In this document: positions 36,478 through 46,124 of the stretch, piece after piece | Layout of the letters: the number at the start of each line of letters is the position of its first letter | Position numbering within the stretch: the stretch's first letter is position 1 | Assembly (NCBI GenBank): GCA_947455515.1 | Contig: CANGOF010000003.1 | Coordinates: 1 to 59,028, forward strand | From: Flavobacteriia bacterium | GTDB lineage: Bacteria > Bacteroidota > Bacteroidia > Flavobacteriales_D > Crocinitomicaceae | Length of the DNA stretch: 59,028 nucleotides | Direction of reading: 5' to 3' | The notes under the pieces: generated by a model | Databases searched by the model: none | What the model saw: the letters and a program-made list of their open reading frames with translations, nothing else | Told to the model about the DNA's origin: nothing | Made by a program: the position numbers and the translations under genes

Positions 36478-39006
36478 ATGGAAGCTAAATTTTCCCCTAG
36501 AGTTAAAGATGTGATTGGTTACAGTCGCGAGGAAGCTCTTCGTTTAGGAAACGATTTTATAAGTGTAGAGCACATTTTATTAGGAATTATTCGAGAAGGA
36601 GAGGGGTCAGCAATTCGTTTATTGAATTCATTTCATTTGGATTTGCAAAATGTTCGTTCCGAAATTGAATTAGGACTTAAAAAGAATACACCATTGAAAT
36701 TAGATTCGGCAATAAATATTCCATTGGTAAAACAAGCGGAAAAAGTGTTGAAAAAGTCTTTTTTAGAGGCTAAATTATATAAGAGCTCGGATATTGGCAC
36801 GCAACATTTATTGTTATCTATCCTTAAAGAAGAAGATTGTGTAGCTACAACTATATTAAACAAATACGGTGTTATCTACGATATTATTAAAGACGAAATT
36901 GAACTTATGATGAAAGACGAAAATTTACCAAGAGCAGAGTTTCCTGGATCTTCGGATGAAGAGTCAGAAAACTTCGGTGCTGCACAACGTAAATCTGCAG
37001 ACCCAAAATCGAAAACTCCAGTATTGGATAATTTCGGGAGAGACTTGACAAAAATGGCAGAAACGGGACGTTTGGATCCAATTGTTGGTCGTGAAAAAGA
37101 AATAGAAAGAGTTTCTCAGATTCTATCTAGAAGAAAGAAAAACAATCCAATTTTAATTGGTGAACCTGGAGTTGGAAAAAGTGCCATTGCTGAAGGATTG
37201 GCATTGCGTATCGTGCAACGTAAAGTTTCTCGTATTCTTTTTAACAAACGTATTGTTTCTTTAGATTTAGCATCTTTGGTTGCTGGTACAAAATACAGAG
37301 GTCAGTTTGAAGAAAGAATGAAAGCAGTAATGGCGGAAATTGAAAAAAATCCAGACGTTATTCTTTTCATTGATGAGATTCATACCATTATTGGTGCAGG
37401 TGGAGCTAGTGGTTCTTTGGATGCTTCTAATATGTTTAAGCCTGCGTTAGCGCGTGGTGAGATGCAAGTGATAGGTGCAACTACCTTAGATGAATACAGA
37501 CAATACATTGAGAAAGACGGAGCGTTAGAGCGTCGTTTTCAAAAAGTGATTATCGAACCTACTACGGTAGATGAGACAATTCAGATTTTGAATAATATCA
37601 AAGAAAAATACGAAGATCACCATATGGTGAATTATACGCCAGAAGCGGTTGCTGCTTGTGTGAAATTAACGGATCGATACATTAGTGATCGTCACCTTCC
37701 AGATAAAGCGATCGATGCATTGGATGAGGTTGGTTCACGTGTACATATTACAAACATCAACGTACCGAAAGAAATTATCGCTATTGAAGCGCAAATTGAA
37801 GCCTTGAAAGAAAAGAAAAACGAGGTAATCAAATCGCAACAATATGAAGAAGCTGCAAAATTACGTGATGATGAACGTAAATTGCAAGATCAGTTAGAAG
37901 CTGAAAAACGCAAATGGGAAGAAGAAAGTAAAATCCACCGTGTACAAGTTACCGAAGAGGATGTTGCGGAAGTTGTTTCTATGATGTGTGGTATTCCTGT
38001 TACACGTGTTGCTCAAAAAGAGAGTGGACGTTTAGTGAATATGGCGGAAGAATTGAGAGGTAAAGTTATTGGTCAAGACGAGGCGGTTGAAAAAGTGGTT
38101 AAAGCGATTCAACGTAACAGAGCCGGATTAAAAGATCCTAACAAACCAATTGGTTCATTCTTCTTCTTAGGCCCAACAGGTGTTGGTAAAACGCAATTAG
38201 CGAAAGTATTAGCGAAATATTTATTTGATTCCGAAGATTCATTGATTCGTATCGATATGTCTGAATACATGGAGAAATTCTCTATCTCTCGATTGGTAGG
38301 AGCGCCTCCGGGATATGTAGGATATGAAGAAGGTGGACAATTAACGGAGAAAGTAAGAAGAAAACCATATTCTATTATTTTGTTAGATGAGATAGAAAAA
38401 GCACATCCAGATGTATTTAACTTGTTGTTGCAAGTGTTAGATGATGGACATATGACAGATGGCTTAGGTCGTAAAATTGACTTTAAAAACACTATCTTGA
38501 TTATGACTTCTAACATTGGTGCTCGTCAGTTAGCTGATTTTGGTACTGGTGTTGGTTTTGGAACTGCTGCTCAGTCTGCGCAAAAAGAAGACAACAGTAA
38601 GGTTGTAATTCAAAATGCTTTGCGTAAAGCGTTTGCTCCAGAGTTCTTGAATCGTATTGATGATATGATTATGTTTAAATCATTGACAAGAGATGGAATT
38701 CACTCTATTATTGATTTAGAGTTAGCGAAATTATATGGTCGTATCAACAACTTGGGTTACCAAATTGAATTGACGGAGAAAGCGAAAGATTTCATATGCG
38801 ACAAAGGGTACGATGAGAAATATGGTGCGCGTCCATTGAAAAGAGCGATTCAAAAATACATTGAGGATCCACTCGCGGAAGAGATTGTAAAATCTACGAT
38901 GAAAGAGGGGGATAAAATTGCATTGGATTTAGAAGAGGGTAAGGAAATGTTGACGGTAGTAATTACTGGAGCATCTGCTAAACCAAAATCTAAAACAAAA
39001 GAATAA
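36478..39006 (+). CDS. clpC: ATP-dependent Clp protease ATPase subunit ClpC
   Basis: 842 aa from ATG 36478 ([20 protein letters not shown]); a start at 36445 adds 11 unlikely residues. Two AAA+ domains have Walker A motifs GEPGVGKS (residues 228-235) and GPTGVGKT (565-572). N-terminal Clp repeats and the UVR-type coiled segment ([13 protein letters not shown], ~445-480) between the two ATPase domains identify ClpC rather than ClpA/ClpB. It unfolds proteins for ClpP. The coding end is followed by a good terminator at 39025-39055. Confidence 0.96.
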   Translation: MEAKFSPRVKDVIGYSREEALRLGNDFISVEHILLGIIREGEGSAIRLLNSFHLDLQNVRSEIELGLKKNTPLKLDSAINIPLVKQAEKVLKKSFLEAKLYKSSDIGTQHLLLSILKEEDCVATTILNKYGVIYDIIKDEIELMMKDENLPRAEFPGSSDEESENFGAAQRKSADPKSKTPVLDNFGRDLTKMAETGRLDPIVGREKEIERVSQILSRRKKNNPILIGEPGVGKSAIAEGLALRIVQRKVSRILFNKRIVSLDLASLVAGTKYRGQFEERMKAVMAEIEKNPDVILFIDEIHTIIGAGGASGSLDASNMFKPALARGEMQVIGATTLDEYRQYIEKDGALERRFQKVIIEPTTVDETIQILNNIKEKYEDHHMVNYTPEAVAACVKLTDRYISDRHLPDKAIDALDEVGSRVHITNINVPKEIIAIEAQIEALKEKKNEVIKSQQYEEAAKLRDDERKLQDQLEAEKRKWEEESKIHRVQVTEEDVAEVVSMMCGIPVTRVAQKESGRLVNMAEELRGKVIGQDEAVEKVVKAIQRNRAGLKDPNKPIGSFFFLGPTGVGKTQLAKVLAKYLFDSEDSLIRIDMSEYMEKFSISRLVGAPPGYVGYEEGGQLTEKVRRKPYSIILLDEIEKAHPDVFNLLLQVLDDGHMTDGLGRKIDFKNTILIMTSNIGARQLADFGTGVGFGTAAQSAQKEDNSKVVIQNALRKAFAPEFLNRIDDMIMFKSLTRDGIHSIIDLELAKLYGRINNLGYQIELTEKAKDFICDKGYDEKYGARPLKRAIQKYIEDPLAEEIVKSTMKEGDKIALDLEEGKEMLTVVITGASAKPKSKTKE

Positions 39007-39015
39007 GATTTCTTT

Positions 39016-39927
39016 TTAAATACTTAAAGCCGTTGAGAAATCAGCGGCTTTTTTTGTTTCTAAAAAAGTTCCAAGTTTATAAAAGTTGAAAAGTTGAAGA
39101 TTCACTATTCCATTCACTAAAAGCAATCGTATAGAGGGTTTTACTATTGTAAAAAGAAACTGGATTAAGATTTTGATGTTTTTTATTTTTTGATAACTAC
39201 GCAATAGTTTGTTGTCTTGAATAAATTCAGTGTCATTTTTAGTATACTCTTCGATTTTTACTAAGTTTTGTATCGCTTTTTCTGTTTTAGATAGAAATAT
39301 TTCATTGGTTTCAATCTCTCCGTTAAGCACTGCGTTTTCAATGTGGGTTATTGGAATATTTCGTTTACTCAATTCGAAACCAAAAAGGGTGTCTTCGTGA
39401 CCATATTGTGTTAAACGTTCATCAAACTTAACTTCATCTAATAATTCTCGATGGATAAGAAAGTTGTTCGTCATAAATGACTTGTTAGAAGAAAGTTTAC
39501 GGAGATGTGCTGGTTTACTTTCTCTAAATTTTCCGTATTTCCAACTGAGTCGCTGGTTGTTTGAGGGACATTTATCTGGATAAATTCGTCCTCCACAAAC
39601 GATACTTGGTTTATTTTTTAATGTGTCGAGGTAATTGGATAGAAAATTCGAGTCGATAAGCAGAGAATCACAATCTAAAAATAGAAGGTATTCGTTTTTT
39701 GCATGTTTTAGAAAAAGATTTCTGATTTTAGCTCGACCTACATTTTCTGGTAATTCAATGTAGGTGTAGTTTTTGCAAATTTCTCTGTTGGTACGTTGGT
39801 GTTTCGTTGAACCATCATCCATTACGATTATTTCAACGTTCTTGTTTAATGTTTGTATTTGGCTTGAAATTTCAGTTATTAGCGTACTAATATCATAGTT
39901 AAAAACAGGAATACAGATACTAATCAT
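39016..39927 (-). CDS. Family 2 glycosyltransferase
   Basis: 303 aa from the ATG read from 39927 (MISICIPVFNYD); a start at 39954 adds 9 residues. GT-A fold signatures: IVMDDGST at the first nucleotide-sugar site, NVGRAKIRN, LLFLDCDSLL (the DxD metal motif DCD), and VKFDERLTQYGHEDTLFGFEL. It transfers a sugar from a nucleotide donor, product unknown (cell-surface glycan likely). It has no membrane helix in the core. The last ~12 codons overlap the clpC terminator hairpin on the other strand. Confidence 0.88.
   Translation of the reverse strand: MISICIPVFNYDISTLITEISSQIQTLNKNVEIIVMDDGSTKHQRTNREICKNYTYIELPENVGRAKIRNLFLKHAKNEYLLFLDCDSLLIDSNFLSNYLDTLKNKPSIVCGGRIYPDKCPSNNQRLSWKYGKFRESKPAHLRKLSSNKSFMTNNFLIHRELLDEVKFDERLTQYGHEDTLFGFELSKRNIPITHIENAVLNGEIETNEIFLSKTEKAIQNLVKIEEYTKNDTEFIQDNKLLRSYQKIKNIKILIQFLFTIVKPSIRLLLVNGIVNLQLFNFYKLGTFLETKKAADFSTALSI
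39025..39055 (+). terminator. clpC terminator
   Basis: AAGCCGTTGA and TCAGCGGCTT (39027-39050) form a stem with a T-G pair around the loop GAAA, followed by TTTTTTT. It starts 20 bases after the clpC stop. On the opposite strand it encodes the C-terminus of the glycosyltransferase. Confidence 0.85.
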
Positions 39928-40066
39928 CGAAGTGTTGTTGTGCTTTTTTTTCAAATATACTCAAAATTTATGCTCCTTTTCAACAATTACGTTCTCATAA
40001 ATCCTTTTAATCTACTCCAAATCAATGTTAAAAATCTTCAAATTTGTACTTGTAAAATTAGATTCT

Positions 40067-40570
40067 ATGGAACAAGTTAAACTTATTAGAGTAGGTAGTG
40101 CAGCGGATAATGATGTAGTGATTAATCATGAAGCAATAAATGCCTATCATTTGGAGTTATTTCAAGATGCTCGTGGTAATGTTTATCTTTCTGATTTACG
40201 AACGGAGTTAGGTACTTTTGTCAATGGGGAGAAAATAAAAGCTTTTTGTGCTTTATCCTTAATGGATAAAGTGACCATTGCAGGAAAGTTTATGTTTGAC
40301 TGGACAAAATTGATAACGACGGTAGATGTTTCTAAGAAAATTGCGACATTACGAAGTAATTTAGTTTATACGGAGAACTTAGAAAATAAAGTAGAATTAC
40401 CTGAATTGGTTTCCATTGAAGAGGAATATTTGTTTGTTGAAGAACTGCCTGAAGATGCGACATGGTTGCAACGTTGGAATTATTTTTACACACACAATTC
40501 TTCTATCGTTCATATCTTTGTGTTAAATATCGTCTTGTTTATCTTGCTTTATATTGCTTTTCTTTCTTAA
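40067..40570 (+). CDS. FHA-domain protein with C-terminal membrane anchor
   Basis: 167 aa from ATG 40067 (MEQVKLIRVGSAADND); a start at 40025 adds 14 residues. Residues ~3-80 form a forkhead-associated domain with the phosphothreonine-binding signature IRVGSAADNDVVIN...NAYHLELFQD...LSDLRTELGTFVNGEKI (the usual GR..S..H..L becomes G..N..H..L, a degenerate form). The C-terminus has one membrane helix (IVHIFVLNIVLFILLYIAFLS), so the domain faces the cytosol. It lies 74 bases upstream of the PP2C-LysM gene and should function with it: a phosphorylation reader next to a phosphatase-like protein. Confidence 0.82.
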   Translation: MEQVKLIRVGSAADNDVVINHEAINAYHLELFQDARGNVYLSDLRTELGTFVNGEKIKAFCALSLMDKVTIAGKFMFDWTKLITTVDVSKKIATLRSNLVYTENLENKVELPELVSIEEEYLFVEELPEDATWLQRWNYFYTHNSSIVHIFVLNIVLFILLYIAFLS

Positions 40571-40644
40571 ATTAGCGCTTGTTTTATAGCATGTATTTAT
40601 AAAGTGATTTATACAGTTATAACCAAAATCAATTTAAGTAAAGA

Positions 40645-42048
40645 ATGAAAGTTTCGTATTGTTCAAAAACAGATGTAGGGTTAAAACATCCAATTAATTC
40701 GGATGCTTTAGGGGATAAGAAAACCAAAAATGGGCACGTTTTTGTTGTTGCTGATGGTAGTCCTGTCGATGCGAATGGAAGCTTTGCTTCTCGTTTGGCA
40801 GTTCAAAGTATTCTTGATTATTTTGAGAAAGAAGTTTTTGACAATATTTTTATTGGTATTAACCATGCTTTTCAATTTGCGAATGAGCAGGTTTATCGTG
40901 CTTCTATTTTGGAAGAAGGTTTGAAAGGTGTTTTCGCTAGTGTTGCTTTGGTACTTTTTAGAGAAGAAGGAGTTTACCATGCACATATTGGAAATTCTCG
41001 TGTTTATTTAAAATCAGAAGGAAAATTACAAAGACTTACAGTAGATCATGGATTTTTAGATGTTCAACTCTATCCTTCTAATGATGTTGACTATTCAAAA
41101 CCTCCTGTTAAATTACCAAAAGCGTTAGGTAACACTCCGAGTATATCTCCAACGATTTGTAACTCTGCAGTGAATGTTGCTGCTGGAGATGTTTTCATTG
41201 TATGTACTAATGGAATCACAAAAGTTTTGGATGATAATTATTTGAATAACAAAGTAGAATATGCTACTATAAATTCAAATATTTTAGAGTTAGTTGATGC
41301 GGCAAAAGGCAAAAGTGTACCAGAAAATGTAACGTTACAATTGATATCTGTAACTGAAGGTAACATTCAAAAAAGAGTGGTTGCTACTACCACTAATTCA
41401 ACTTCTGCTTCTGCTTCTGCGAAGGAAAGAGTTTCATCTATTGTGAATGAATCAACTGCAACGCAAGAACAAATCAATTTTTTTAATAAAATTTCTTTAG
41501 ATAGAAAGAAAACAATTAAAATTGGTGCAGGAATTATTGCTGTGTTTTTACTTATCTGGTTTGTTTTCCGTCAACCGCATGATGATACAGATAAAGTTTT
41601 AGACGATGCAGGTGAAGTTATTGCGAAAGATACTACCAATCAACACCAAGATTTGGAGGAGTTGATGGAGTATGAGAAACCAAAGAAAGCGGAGAAAGAA
41701 GAAGAGGAAGAAGAGGAAACGGAAGAAGATGTTGTGGAAGAAGAAACATCCGAAGTGGAACCTGCAGATGTTACCGCGGTAGACGAAACTTCTACGACGA
41801 AAGAAGAAGTTTCAACTACACCTAAAAAAGAAGAGAAAAAGAAAGAAGAAAAGAAGTCCGAAAAAGATTCAAAGAAAGAAGATAAAAAAGAAAAAAGCGG
41901 TAAAACAAAAAGTCATACTGTAAAATCTGGGGACACAATTAATGCATTAGCAATAAAATATGGTGTTAAAGCCGAAGCAATTCGAAAAGCAAATAATATT
42001 TCAGACGATAAGATAGAGATTGGTCAAGAATTGAAAATACCACAATAG
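40645..42048 (+). CDS. Degenerate PP2C phosphatase-like protein with TM helix and LysM domain
   Basis: 467 aa. Residues ~1-235 resemble PP2C Ser/Thr phosphatases, with blocks in the usual order: GLKHPINSDALG, HVFVVADGSP, ASVALVLF, YHAHIGNSRVYL, LQRLTVDHG, CTNGITKVL, PENVTLQLI. Several acidic metal ligands are changed: GDSR is GNSR, the DG of CSDG is NG, and the C-terminal DN is EN. So activity is probably weak or lost. A membrane helix (~289-306) is followed by a long Glu/Lys-rich stretch and a C-terminal LysM (HTVKSGDTINALAIKYG...) that binds peptidoglycan. It therefore links a cytosolic phosphatase-like domain to the cell wall. The upstream FHA gene is its natural partner. A terminator follows. 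Confidence 0.86.
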   Translation: MKVSYCSKTDVGLKHPINSDALGDKKTKNGHVFVVADGSPVDANGSFASRLAVQSILDYFEKEVFDNIFIGINHAFQFANEQVYRASILEEGLKGVFASVALVLFREEGVYHAHIGNSRVYLKSEGKLQRLTVDHGFLDVQLYPSNDVDYSKPPVKLPKALGNTPSISPTICNSAVNVAAGDVFIVCTNGITKVLDDNYLNNKVEYATINSNILELVDAAKGKSVPENVTLQLISVTEGNIQKRVVATTTNSTSASASAKERVSSIVNESTATQEQINFFNKISLDRKKTIKIGAGIIAVFLLIWFVFRQPHDDTDKVLDDAGEVIAKDTTNQHQDLEELMEYEKPKKAEKEEEEEEETEEDVVEEETSEVEPADVTAVDETSTTKEEVSTTPKKEEKKKEEKKSEKDSKKEDKKEKSGKTKSHTVKSGDTINALAIKYGVKAEAIRKANNISDDKIEIGQELKIPQ

Positions 42049-42070
42049 ACTAATAGCTAATGAGGATAAG

Positions 42071-42099
42071 AAAAAAGACCGATAATAAGGTCTTTTTTT
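42071..42099 (+). terminator. Terminator after the PP2C-LysM gene
   Basis: AAAAAAGACC (42071-42080) pairs with GGTCTTTTTTT (42089-42099) around the loop GATAATAA, with the T run as part of the stem and tail. It is 22 bases after the stop codon and closes the FHA - PP2C unit. Confidence 0.8.
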
Positions 42100-42127
42100 G
42101 TTTGACTAACTATTTTTATACTTACCT

Positions 42128-43798
42128 ATGAACAATACCTCTCTTTTTCGAAAAAAAAACGTTGACAATATTCTTAGTCAAGTAAAAAAGAATGAAGAGG
42201 CAGGAGAGCAGCTTGGTCGACATTTAACACTAAAAGATTTAATATCGTTTGGAATTGCAGCTATAATTGGAGCTGGTATTTTTAGTACGATAGGTAATGC
42301 GAGTCATGAAGGTGGACCTGCAGTGATTTTTTTGTTTTTATTTACAGCTGTAGCTTGTGGATTTTCAGCGTTTGCCTATGCTGAATTTGCTTCCATTGTA
42401 CCTGTTTCAGGTAGTGCTTATACTTATTCTTATGTTGCCTTTGGTGAGATCGTAGCTTGGATTATTGGTTGGTCGTTGATTATGGAATATGCGATAGGGA
42501 ATATCACCGTTGCAATTTCTTGGAGCGATTATTTTACGAGTTTGTTAAGTAGTGGAGGAATTCATCTTCCTGCTTGGATGCAAATGGATTATTTATCTGC
42601 ACATACTGGTTTTACCAAAGCAAGTGAATTATTGAAATCAGGTCAATTAGCTCAACTACCCTCCGAACTCCAGTTGGCTTACACTGCTTGGAAAACGAGT
42701 CCAAGCCTTGGAGGTTTTCATTTTGTTGCTGATTTACCTGCGTTAGGGATAATAATCGTTATCACTTGGTTAGTTTATAGAGGGATACGTGAATCCAAAA
42801 GAGCTGGTAATTTGATGGTTTTCATTAAATTGTTTGTGATATTATTGGTATTGATTGTAGGTGTTTTTTATGTGGATGTGAAAAATTGGACACCATTTGC
42901 ACCGGAAGGAGTTTCTGGTGTTTTAAAAGGAGTTTCTGCTGTTTTCTTTGCTTACATTGGTTTTGATGCTATTTCTACCACTGCGGAAGAATGTAAAGAT
43001 CCTAAGCGTGATTTACCCAAAGCGATGATGTGGTCGATTATAATTTGTACCGTTGTGTATATTTTAATTGCTTTAGTATTGACAGGAATGGTGGATTATT
43101 CTTTGTTAAATGTTGGAGATCCATTGTCCTTTGTTTTTGAAAAATTGAATGTCACGTGGATCGCAGGTATCATTGCAGTAAGTGCGGTTGTTGCTATGGC
43201 GAGTGTTTTGTTGGTTTTTCAAATGGGTCAACCAAGAATATGGATGAGTATGAGTCGCGATGGATTATTACCAAAACGATTTTCTAAAATTCATCCGAAA
43301 TATAAGACACCTAGTTTTGCAACCATTGTCGTTGGGTTTGTAGTTGCCGTTCCTGCTTTATTTATGAATTTAAAAATGGTAACGGATTTATGTAGTATTG
43401 GTACCTTATTTGCTTTTGTATTAGTTTGCGGAGGCGTGTTGGTTATGCAAGCAAGGAAAGATGGTCCTAAGGGAACGTTTAAAACACCTTATTTGAATTC
43501 GAAGTATGTTATGCCGTTTGTCGTATTAATTATCGTAGGAATGATTTATTCGTACGGATTGAATAACGTGACAGTTTCTCAATGGATTTTTATAGGTGTG
43601 ACCTTATTGTTTAGTGGATTAGCATTTACATATAATTTTTCAACGATTCCTTTATTGGGGTTGTTGAGTTGTTTTTATATGATGACTGAATTGGAATTAG
43701 CGAATTGGATAGGGTTTGGTGTTTGGTTGGTGATTGGGTTGGTGGTGTATTTTGGGTATAGTAGGAAGAGGAGTTTACTTGGAGGGAAGGTAGAGTAA
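42128..43798 (+). CDS. APC-family amino acid permease (cationic amino-acid transporter-like)
   Basis: 556 aa, about 12-14 membrane helices. The first helix motif LISFGIAAIIGAGIFSTIGNA and the following SGSAYTYSYVAFGEIVAWIIGWSLIMEYAIG are those of the YfnA/CAT-type APC permeases. The segment FFAYIGFDAISTTAEECKDPKRDLPKAM is also characteristic. It takes up amino acids across the inner membrane, driven by ions; substrate not decidable. It follows the PP2C-LysM terminator and is a single-gene unit. Confidence 0.93.
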   Translation: MNNTSLFRKKNVDNILSQVKKNEEAGEQLGRHLTLKDLISFGIAAIIGAGIFSTIGNASHEGGPAVIFLFLFTAVACGFSAFAYAEFASIVPVSGSAYTYSYVAFGEIVAWIIGWSLIMEYAIGNITVAISWSDYFTSLLSSGGIHLPAWMQMDYLSAHTGFTKASELLKSGQLAQLPSELQLAYTAWKTSPSLGGFHFVADLPALGIIIVITWLVYRGIRESKRAGNLMVFIKLFVILLVLIVGVFYVDVKNWTPFAPEGVSGVLKGVSAVFFAYIGFDAISTTAEECKDPKRDLPKAMMWSIIICTVVYILIALVLTGMVDYSLLNVGDPLSFVFEKLNVTWIAGIIAVSAVVAMASVLLVFQMGQPRIWMSMSRDGLLPKRFSKIHPKYKTPSFATIVVGFVVAVPALFMNLKMVTDLCSIGTLFAFVLVCGGVLVMQARKDGPKGTFKTPYLNSKYVMPFVVLIIVGMIYSYGLNNVTVSQWIFIGVTLLFSGLAFTYNFSTIPLLGLLSCFYMMTELELANWIGFGVWLVIGLVVYFGYSRKRSLLGGKVE

Positions 43799-43883
43799 TA
43801 TTATCGCAGAGGACACGGAGAGAATTTTTTGACGTATAGGCGTTTTTGAGGGCGCTGAGGTTTTTAACTTGTATAAAAATCAA
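43799..43883. repeat. GC-rich purine spacer with CGCAGAGG / GCGCTGAGG words
   Basis: The 85-base gap between two convergent genes is unusual in base composition. Words CGCAGAGGACACGGAGAG (43806-43823) and GAGGGCGCTGAGG stand out against the AT-rich genome. It resembles short interspersed repeats of the type seen in many Bacteroidota spacers, but here only one copy is in view. Confidence 0.3.
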
Positions 43884-44678
43884 CTAAGTCGCTTTTTCAT
43901 TTTTGATGATTTTCCAGAAGAGAGCAGGCAAGAAGCGTTTGATATATACCGCATAGATTTCACGGTTACCGATTAGTACTTCTTTTTTCTTTTTAGAAAC
44001 TGCTTGGATGATTTTCCTTACGCATTCCGATACTGGCATTCCTGTTGCTTGGTTATGGTCCATTTCATTGTGTTTTTCCCCATTGCCGTGAAGGGCAGAC
44101 ATGGAAATAGACGTATTTATTTTTCCAGGACAAAGTAGGGTGACAGGGATGTTATTTTTCGCTTCTTCTAATAAAAGACTTTCGTAATAACCATGCAGAG
44201 CGTGCTTGGAAGCGCTATATGCGGAACGAAGAAAGAATCCAAATTTACCAGCGACACTTGAGGTTACAATGATATGCCCGGATTGTTGTTTTCTTAAAAA
44301 AGGAAGGACTGTTTTTGTTAACGCAATGTTTCCAAAGTAATTAATTTCCATGATTCTTCTTTCTACTTCCATGATTGTTTCGTGCACTTCTGAGCGTTGA
44401 CTTAGTCCACCATTATTAAACAACATATCAAAACGTCCATAGGTTTCCAAGATCGATTGGAAAAGGGAAGGGAATTCATCTTGTTTTTCTAAATCGAGAG
44501 GTAAGACTAAATGTTGTGTTGGTTGATCCATTTTCTGAAGAACTAGATTCAATGCCTCTTTGTTACGTGCAGAAAGTACGACCTGAGCACCTAGCTGACT
44601 CAATTGAATAGCAAGTTCTTCTCCGATTCCTGAAGATGCACCTGTAATCCAAACAACCTTATTTTTGAAGTAGTTCAT
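43884..44678 (-). CDS. Short-chain dehydrogenase/reductase
   Basis: 264 aa. Classical SDR: cofactor loop TGASSGIG (residues 12-19), NNGG (residues 88-91), catalytic Ser141 (TSSVAGK), Tyr154 and Lys158 (YSASKHALHGYYESL). NADP(H) is suggested by the Arg of SARN (residue 38). It probably reduces a ketone or lipid intermediate; the family DltE/YqjQ-type acyl reductases is plausible. Convergent with the APC permease, separated from the MscS gene by the heptad repeat at 44721-44762. Confidence 0.9.
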   Translation of the reverse strand: MNYFKNKVVWITGASSGIGEELAIQLSQLGAQVVLSARNKEALNLVLQKMDQPTQHLVLPLDLEKQDEFPSLFQSILETYGRFDMLFNNGGLSQRSEVHETIMEVERRIMEINYFGNIALTKTVLPFLRKQQSGHIIVTSSVAGKFGFFLRSAYSASKHALHGYYESLLLEEAKNNIPVTLLCPGKINTSISMSALHGNGEKHNEMDHNQATGMPVSECVRKIIQAVSKKKKEVLIGNREIYAVYIKRFLPALFWKIIKNEKAT

Positions 44679-44720
44679 GGATGCAAAAATAATTAAAAGT
44701 ATAAAGTATAATGTATATAG

Positions 44721-44762
44721 AATTCATAACTTTTAACTTTCACCTTTGAACTTTCAACTATA
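44721..44762. repeat. Degenerate 7-bp-period repeat (copy 1)
   Basis: Read in sevens: AATTCAT, AACTTTT, AACTTTC, ACCTTTG, AACTTTC, AACTATA. The period is exact and most units begin with AA. It lies between the divergent SDR and MscS genes. Three other junctions between 46 and 48 kb hold similar 7-bp periodic DNA. Confidence 0.6.
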
Positions 44763-44774
44763 AATTAATTCAAC

Positions 44775-44782
44775 TAAATTTG
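44775..44782 (+). promoter_or_regulatory. Probable -7 promoter element of mscS
   Basis: TAAATTTG fits TAnnTTTG and lies 22 bases before ATG 44804. A TTTG at 44745-44748 is a -33 candidate, but at 26 bases the spacing is longer than usual. Confidence 0.4.
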
Positions 44783-44803
44783 TAACCAACTAACACACCG
44801 AGA

Positions 44804-45637
44804 ATGAAAATAGGTTTACAAGCAATTGAAAAGAAAATATTTGGTTTTTCCATCGAAGAAATAGAGAAATGGGCATTGAAAATAGGTACGGACCTATTAT
44901 TGTCTATCGTGATCTTAGTTGCTGGATTTTGGTTAGCAAATCTGGCTTCAAAAACCATTCGACGTGTCTTAAAACGTAGCAATACCGATGAGAGTTTGGT
45001 GACCTTTTTGTCTAGTTTGACCTCTACCGCGTTGAAATTGTTAGTCGTTGTAACAAGTATTACCCAGTTTGGTATTCAAATGACCTCTTTTGTAGCGTTG
45101 TTGGGAGCAGCTGGTTTGGCTATTGGTATGGCATTTTCGGGAACTTTATCCAATTTTGCAGGAGGAGTTATGATATTGGTATTTAAACCGTTTAAAGTGG
45201 GGGATACCATTTTAGCGCAAACGGCTCAAGGAGTTGTGAAAGAAATTCAAATTTTTAACACGCATATCTATACACCCGATAACAAGGTGGTTATATTACC
45301 TAATGGTCCGATTGCGAATGGAAATATTACCAATTTAACCAAGGCTGAAAATAGAAGGGTAGATTTAATTTTTCATTTAGCTTATGGCGAGAATTTCGAA
45401 GAAGTGAAGTCTATTTTGATGAATTTATTTAGCGAAGATGAGCGTATTTTACAGAATCCAGTTCCTTTTGTTGGTATTGGAGCCTTGACTATTACTTCTC
45501 TTGAAATTCATGCACGTGTATGGACCCACAAAGACAATCATAGTCCAGTTTTTTACGCGATGAATGAAAAAGTATATTTTGAATTAACAGAGCGAGGTTT
45601 TACTTTTCACCACGAGAATAATGTTTCCAACGCATAA
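44804..45637 (+). CDS. MscS-type small-conductance mechanosensitive channel
   Basis: 277 aa, E. coli MscS length. Three membrane helices: ~25-45 (LLLSIVILVAGFWLANL), ~65-90, and the pore helix ~91-120 (LLGAAGLAIGMAFSGTLSNFAGGVMILVF) with the Gly/Ala pattern that forms the gate. The cytosolic cage follows (FKVGDTILA...VILPNGPIANGNITNLT, with the MscS Pro-Asn loop). It opens on membrane tension and releases osmolytes. A thioesterase gene starts 10 bases after its stop. Confidence 0.95.
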   Translation: MKIGLQAIEKKIFGFSIEEIEKWALKIGTDLLLSIVILVAGFWLANLASKTIRRVLKRSNTDESLVTFLSSLTSTALKLLVVVTSITQFGIQMTSFVALLGAAGLAIGMAFSGTLSNFAGGVMILVFKPFKVGDTILAQTAQGVVKEIQIFNTHIYTPDNKVVILPNGPIANGNITNLTKAENRRVDLIFHLAYGENFEEVKSILMNLFSEDERILQNPVPFVGIGALTITSLEIHARVWTHKDNHSPVFYAMNEKVYFELTERGFTFHHENNVSNA

Positions 45638-45647
45638 TTAAATCTCT

Positions 45648-46070
45648 ATGTTTTCCTCTGAATTAATTGAAAAATATGCAAAGAGCAATCATTTCGGTGA
45701 CTTAATTGGTATGCATTGTGAAATTCCGGTTGTAGGAAAAGTACATTATTATATAACCATTGAAGACAAACATTTAGCTACGCCGATCGCAGCACATGGT
45801 GGAGTTATTGCTTCTTTGATGGATGCCGCTTTAGGAGTGGCTTGTTTGAGTGCGGTAGTAAATGATAATAAAGTAGTTTCTACGTTAGATTTATCCTTAA
45901 GGTACCTAAAACCTGCGGTATTGGGAGCAAACATAGTCGCGAAATCGGAAGTGATTTCGAAAGGAAATCGCATCTTAGTTTCAGAGGTGAAGGTGTACGA
46001 TGGAGAAACCTTGATTGCTACTGGTTCCGGGACATTTAATGCGTATCCGAAAGAGAAAGCCGGGTATTGA
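45648..46070 (+). CDS. PaaI-type hotdog thioesterase
   Basis: 140 aa. The hotdog motif AAHGGVIASLMDAALGVACLSA places the catalytic acid in LMDAALG; LSLRYLKPAV follows. This is a small acyl-CoA thioesterase; substrate unknown. It is the second such gene in the window, the other being MenI-like at 14131. It starts 10 bases after MscS and ends in a heptad-repeat region that contains a hairpin. Confidence 0.88.
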   Translation: MFSSELIEKYAKSNHFGDLIGMHCEIPVVGKVHYYITIEDKHLATPIAAHGGVIASLMDAALGVACLSAVVNDNKVVSTLDLSLRYLKPAVLGANIVAKSEVISKGNRILVSEVKVYDGETLIATGSGTFNAYPKEKAGY

Positions 46071-46072
46071 GA

Positions 46073-46123
46073 GATTATAAATTATAGGTTATGAATTATA
46101 ACTTGTAAATCATAATTCATAAC
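46073..46123. repeat. Degenerate 7-bp-period repeat (copy 2) containing an 11-bp hairpin
   Basis: Sevens from 46073: GATTATA, AATTATA, GGTTATG, AATTATA, ACTTGTA, AATCATA, ATTCATA. GTTATGAATTA (46088-46098) and TAATTCATAAC (46113-46123) are exact reverse complements. It lies between two convergent genes, so the hairpin may stop transcription from both sides. Confidence 0.65.
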
Positions 46124-46124
46124 T

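Noticed and set aside
43626-43883. 85-codon minus-strand frame at the APC permease end
   Set aside because: It lies antisense to the last permease helices and has no initiation or family support.
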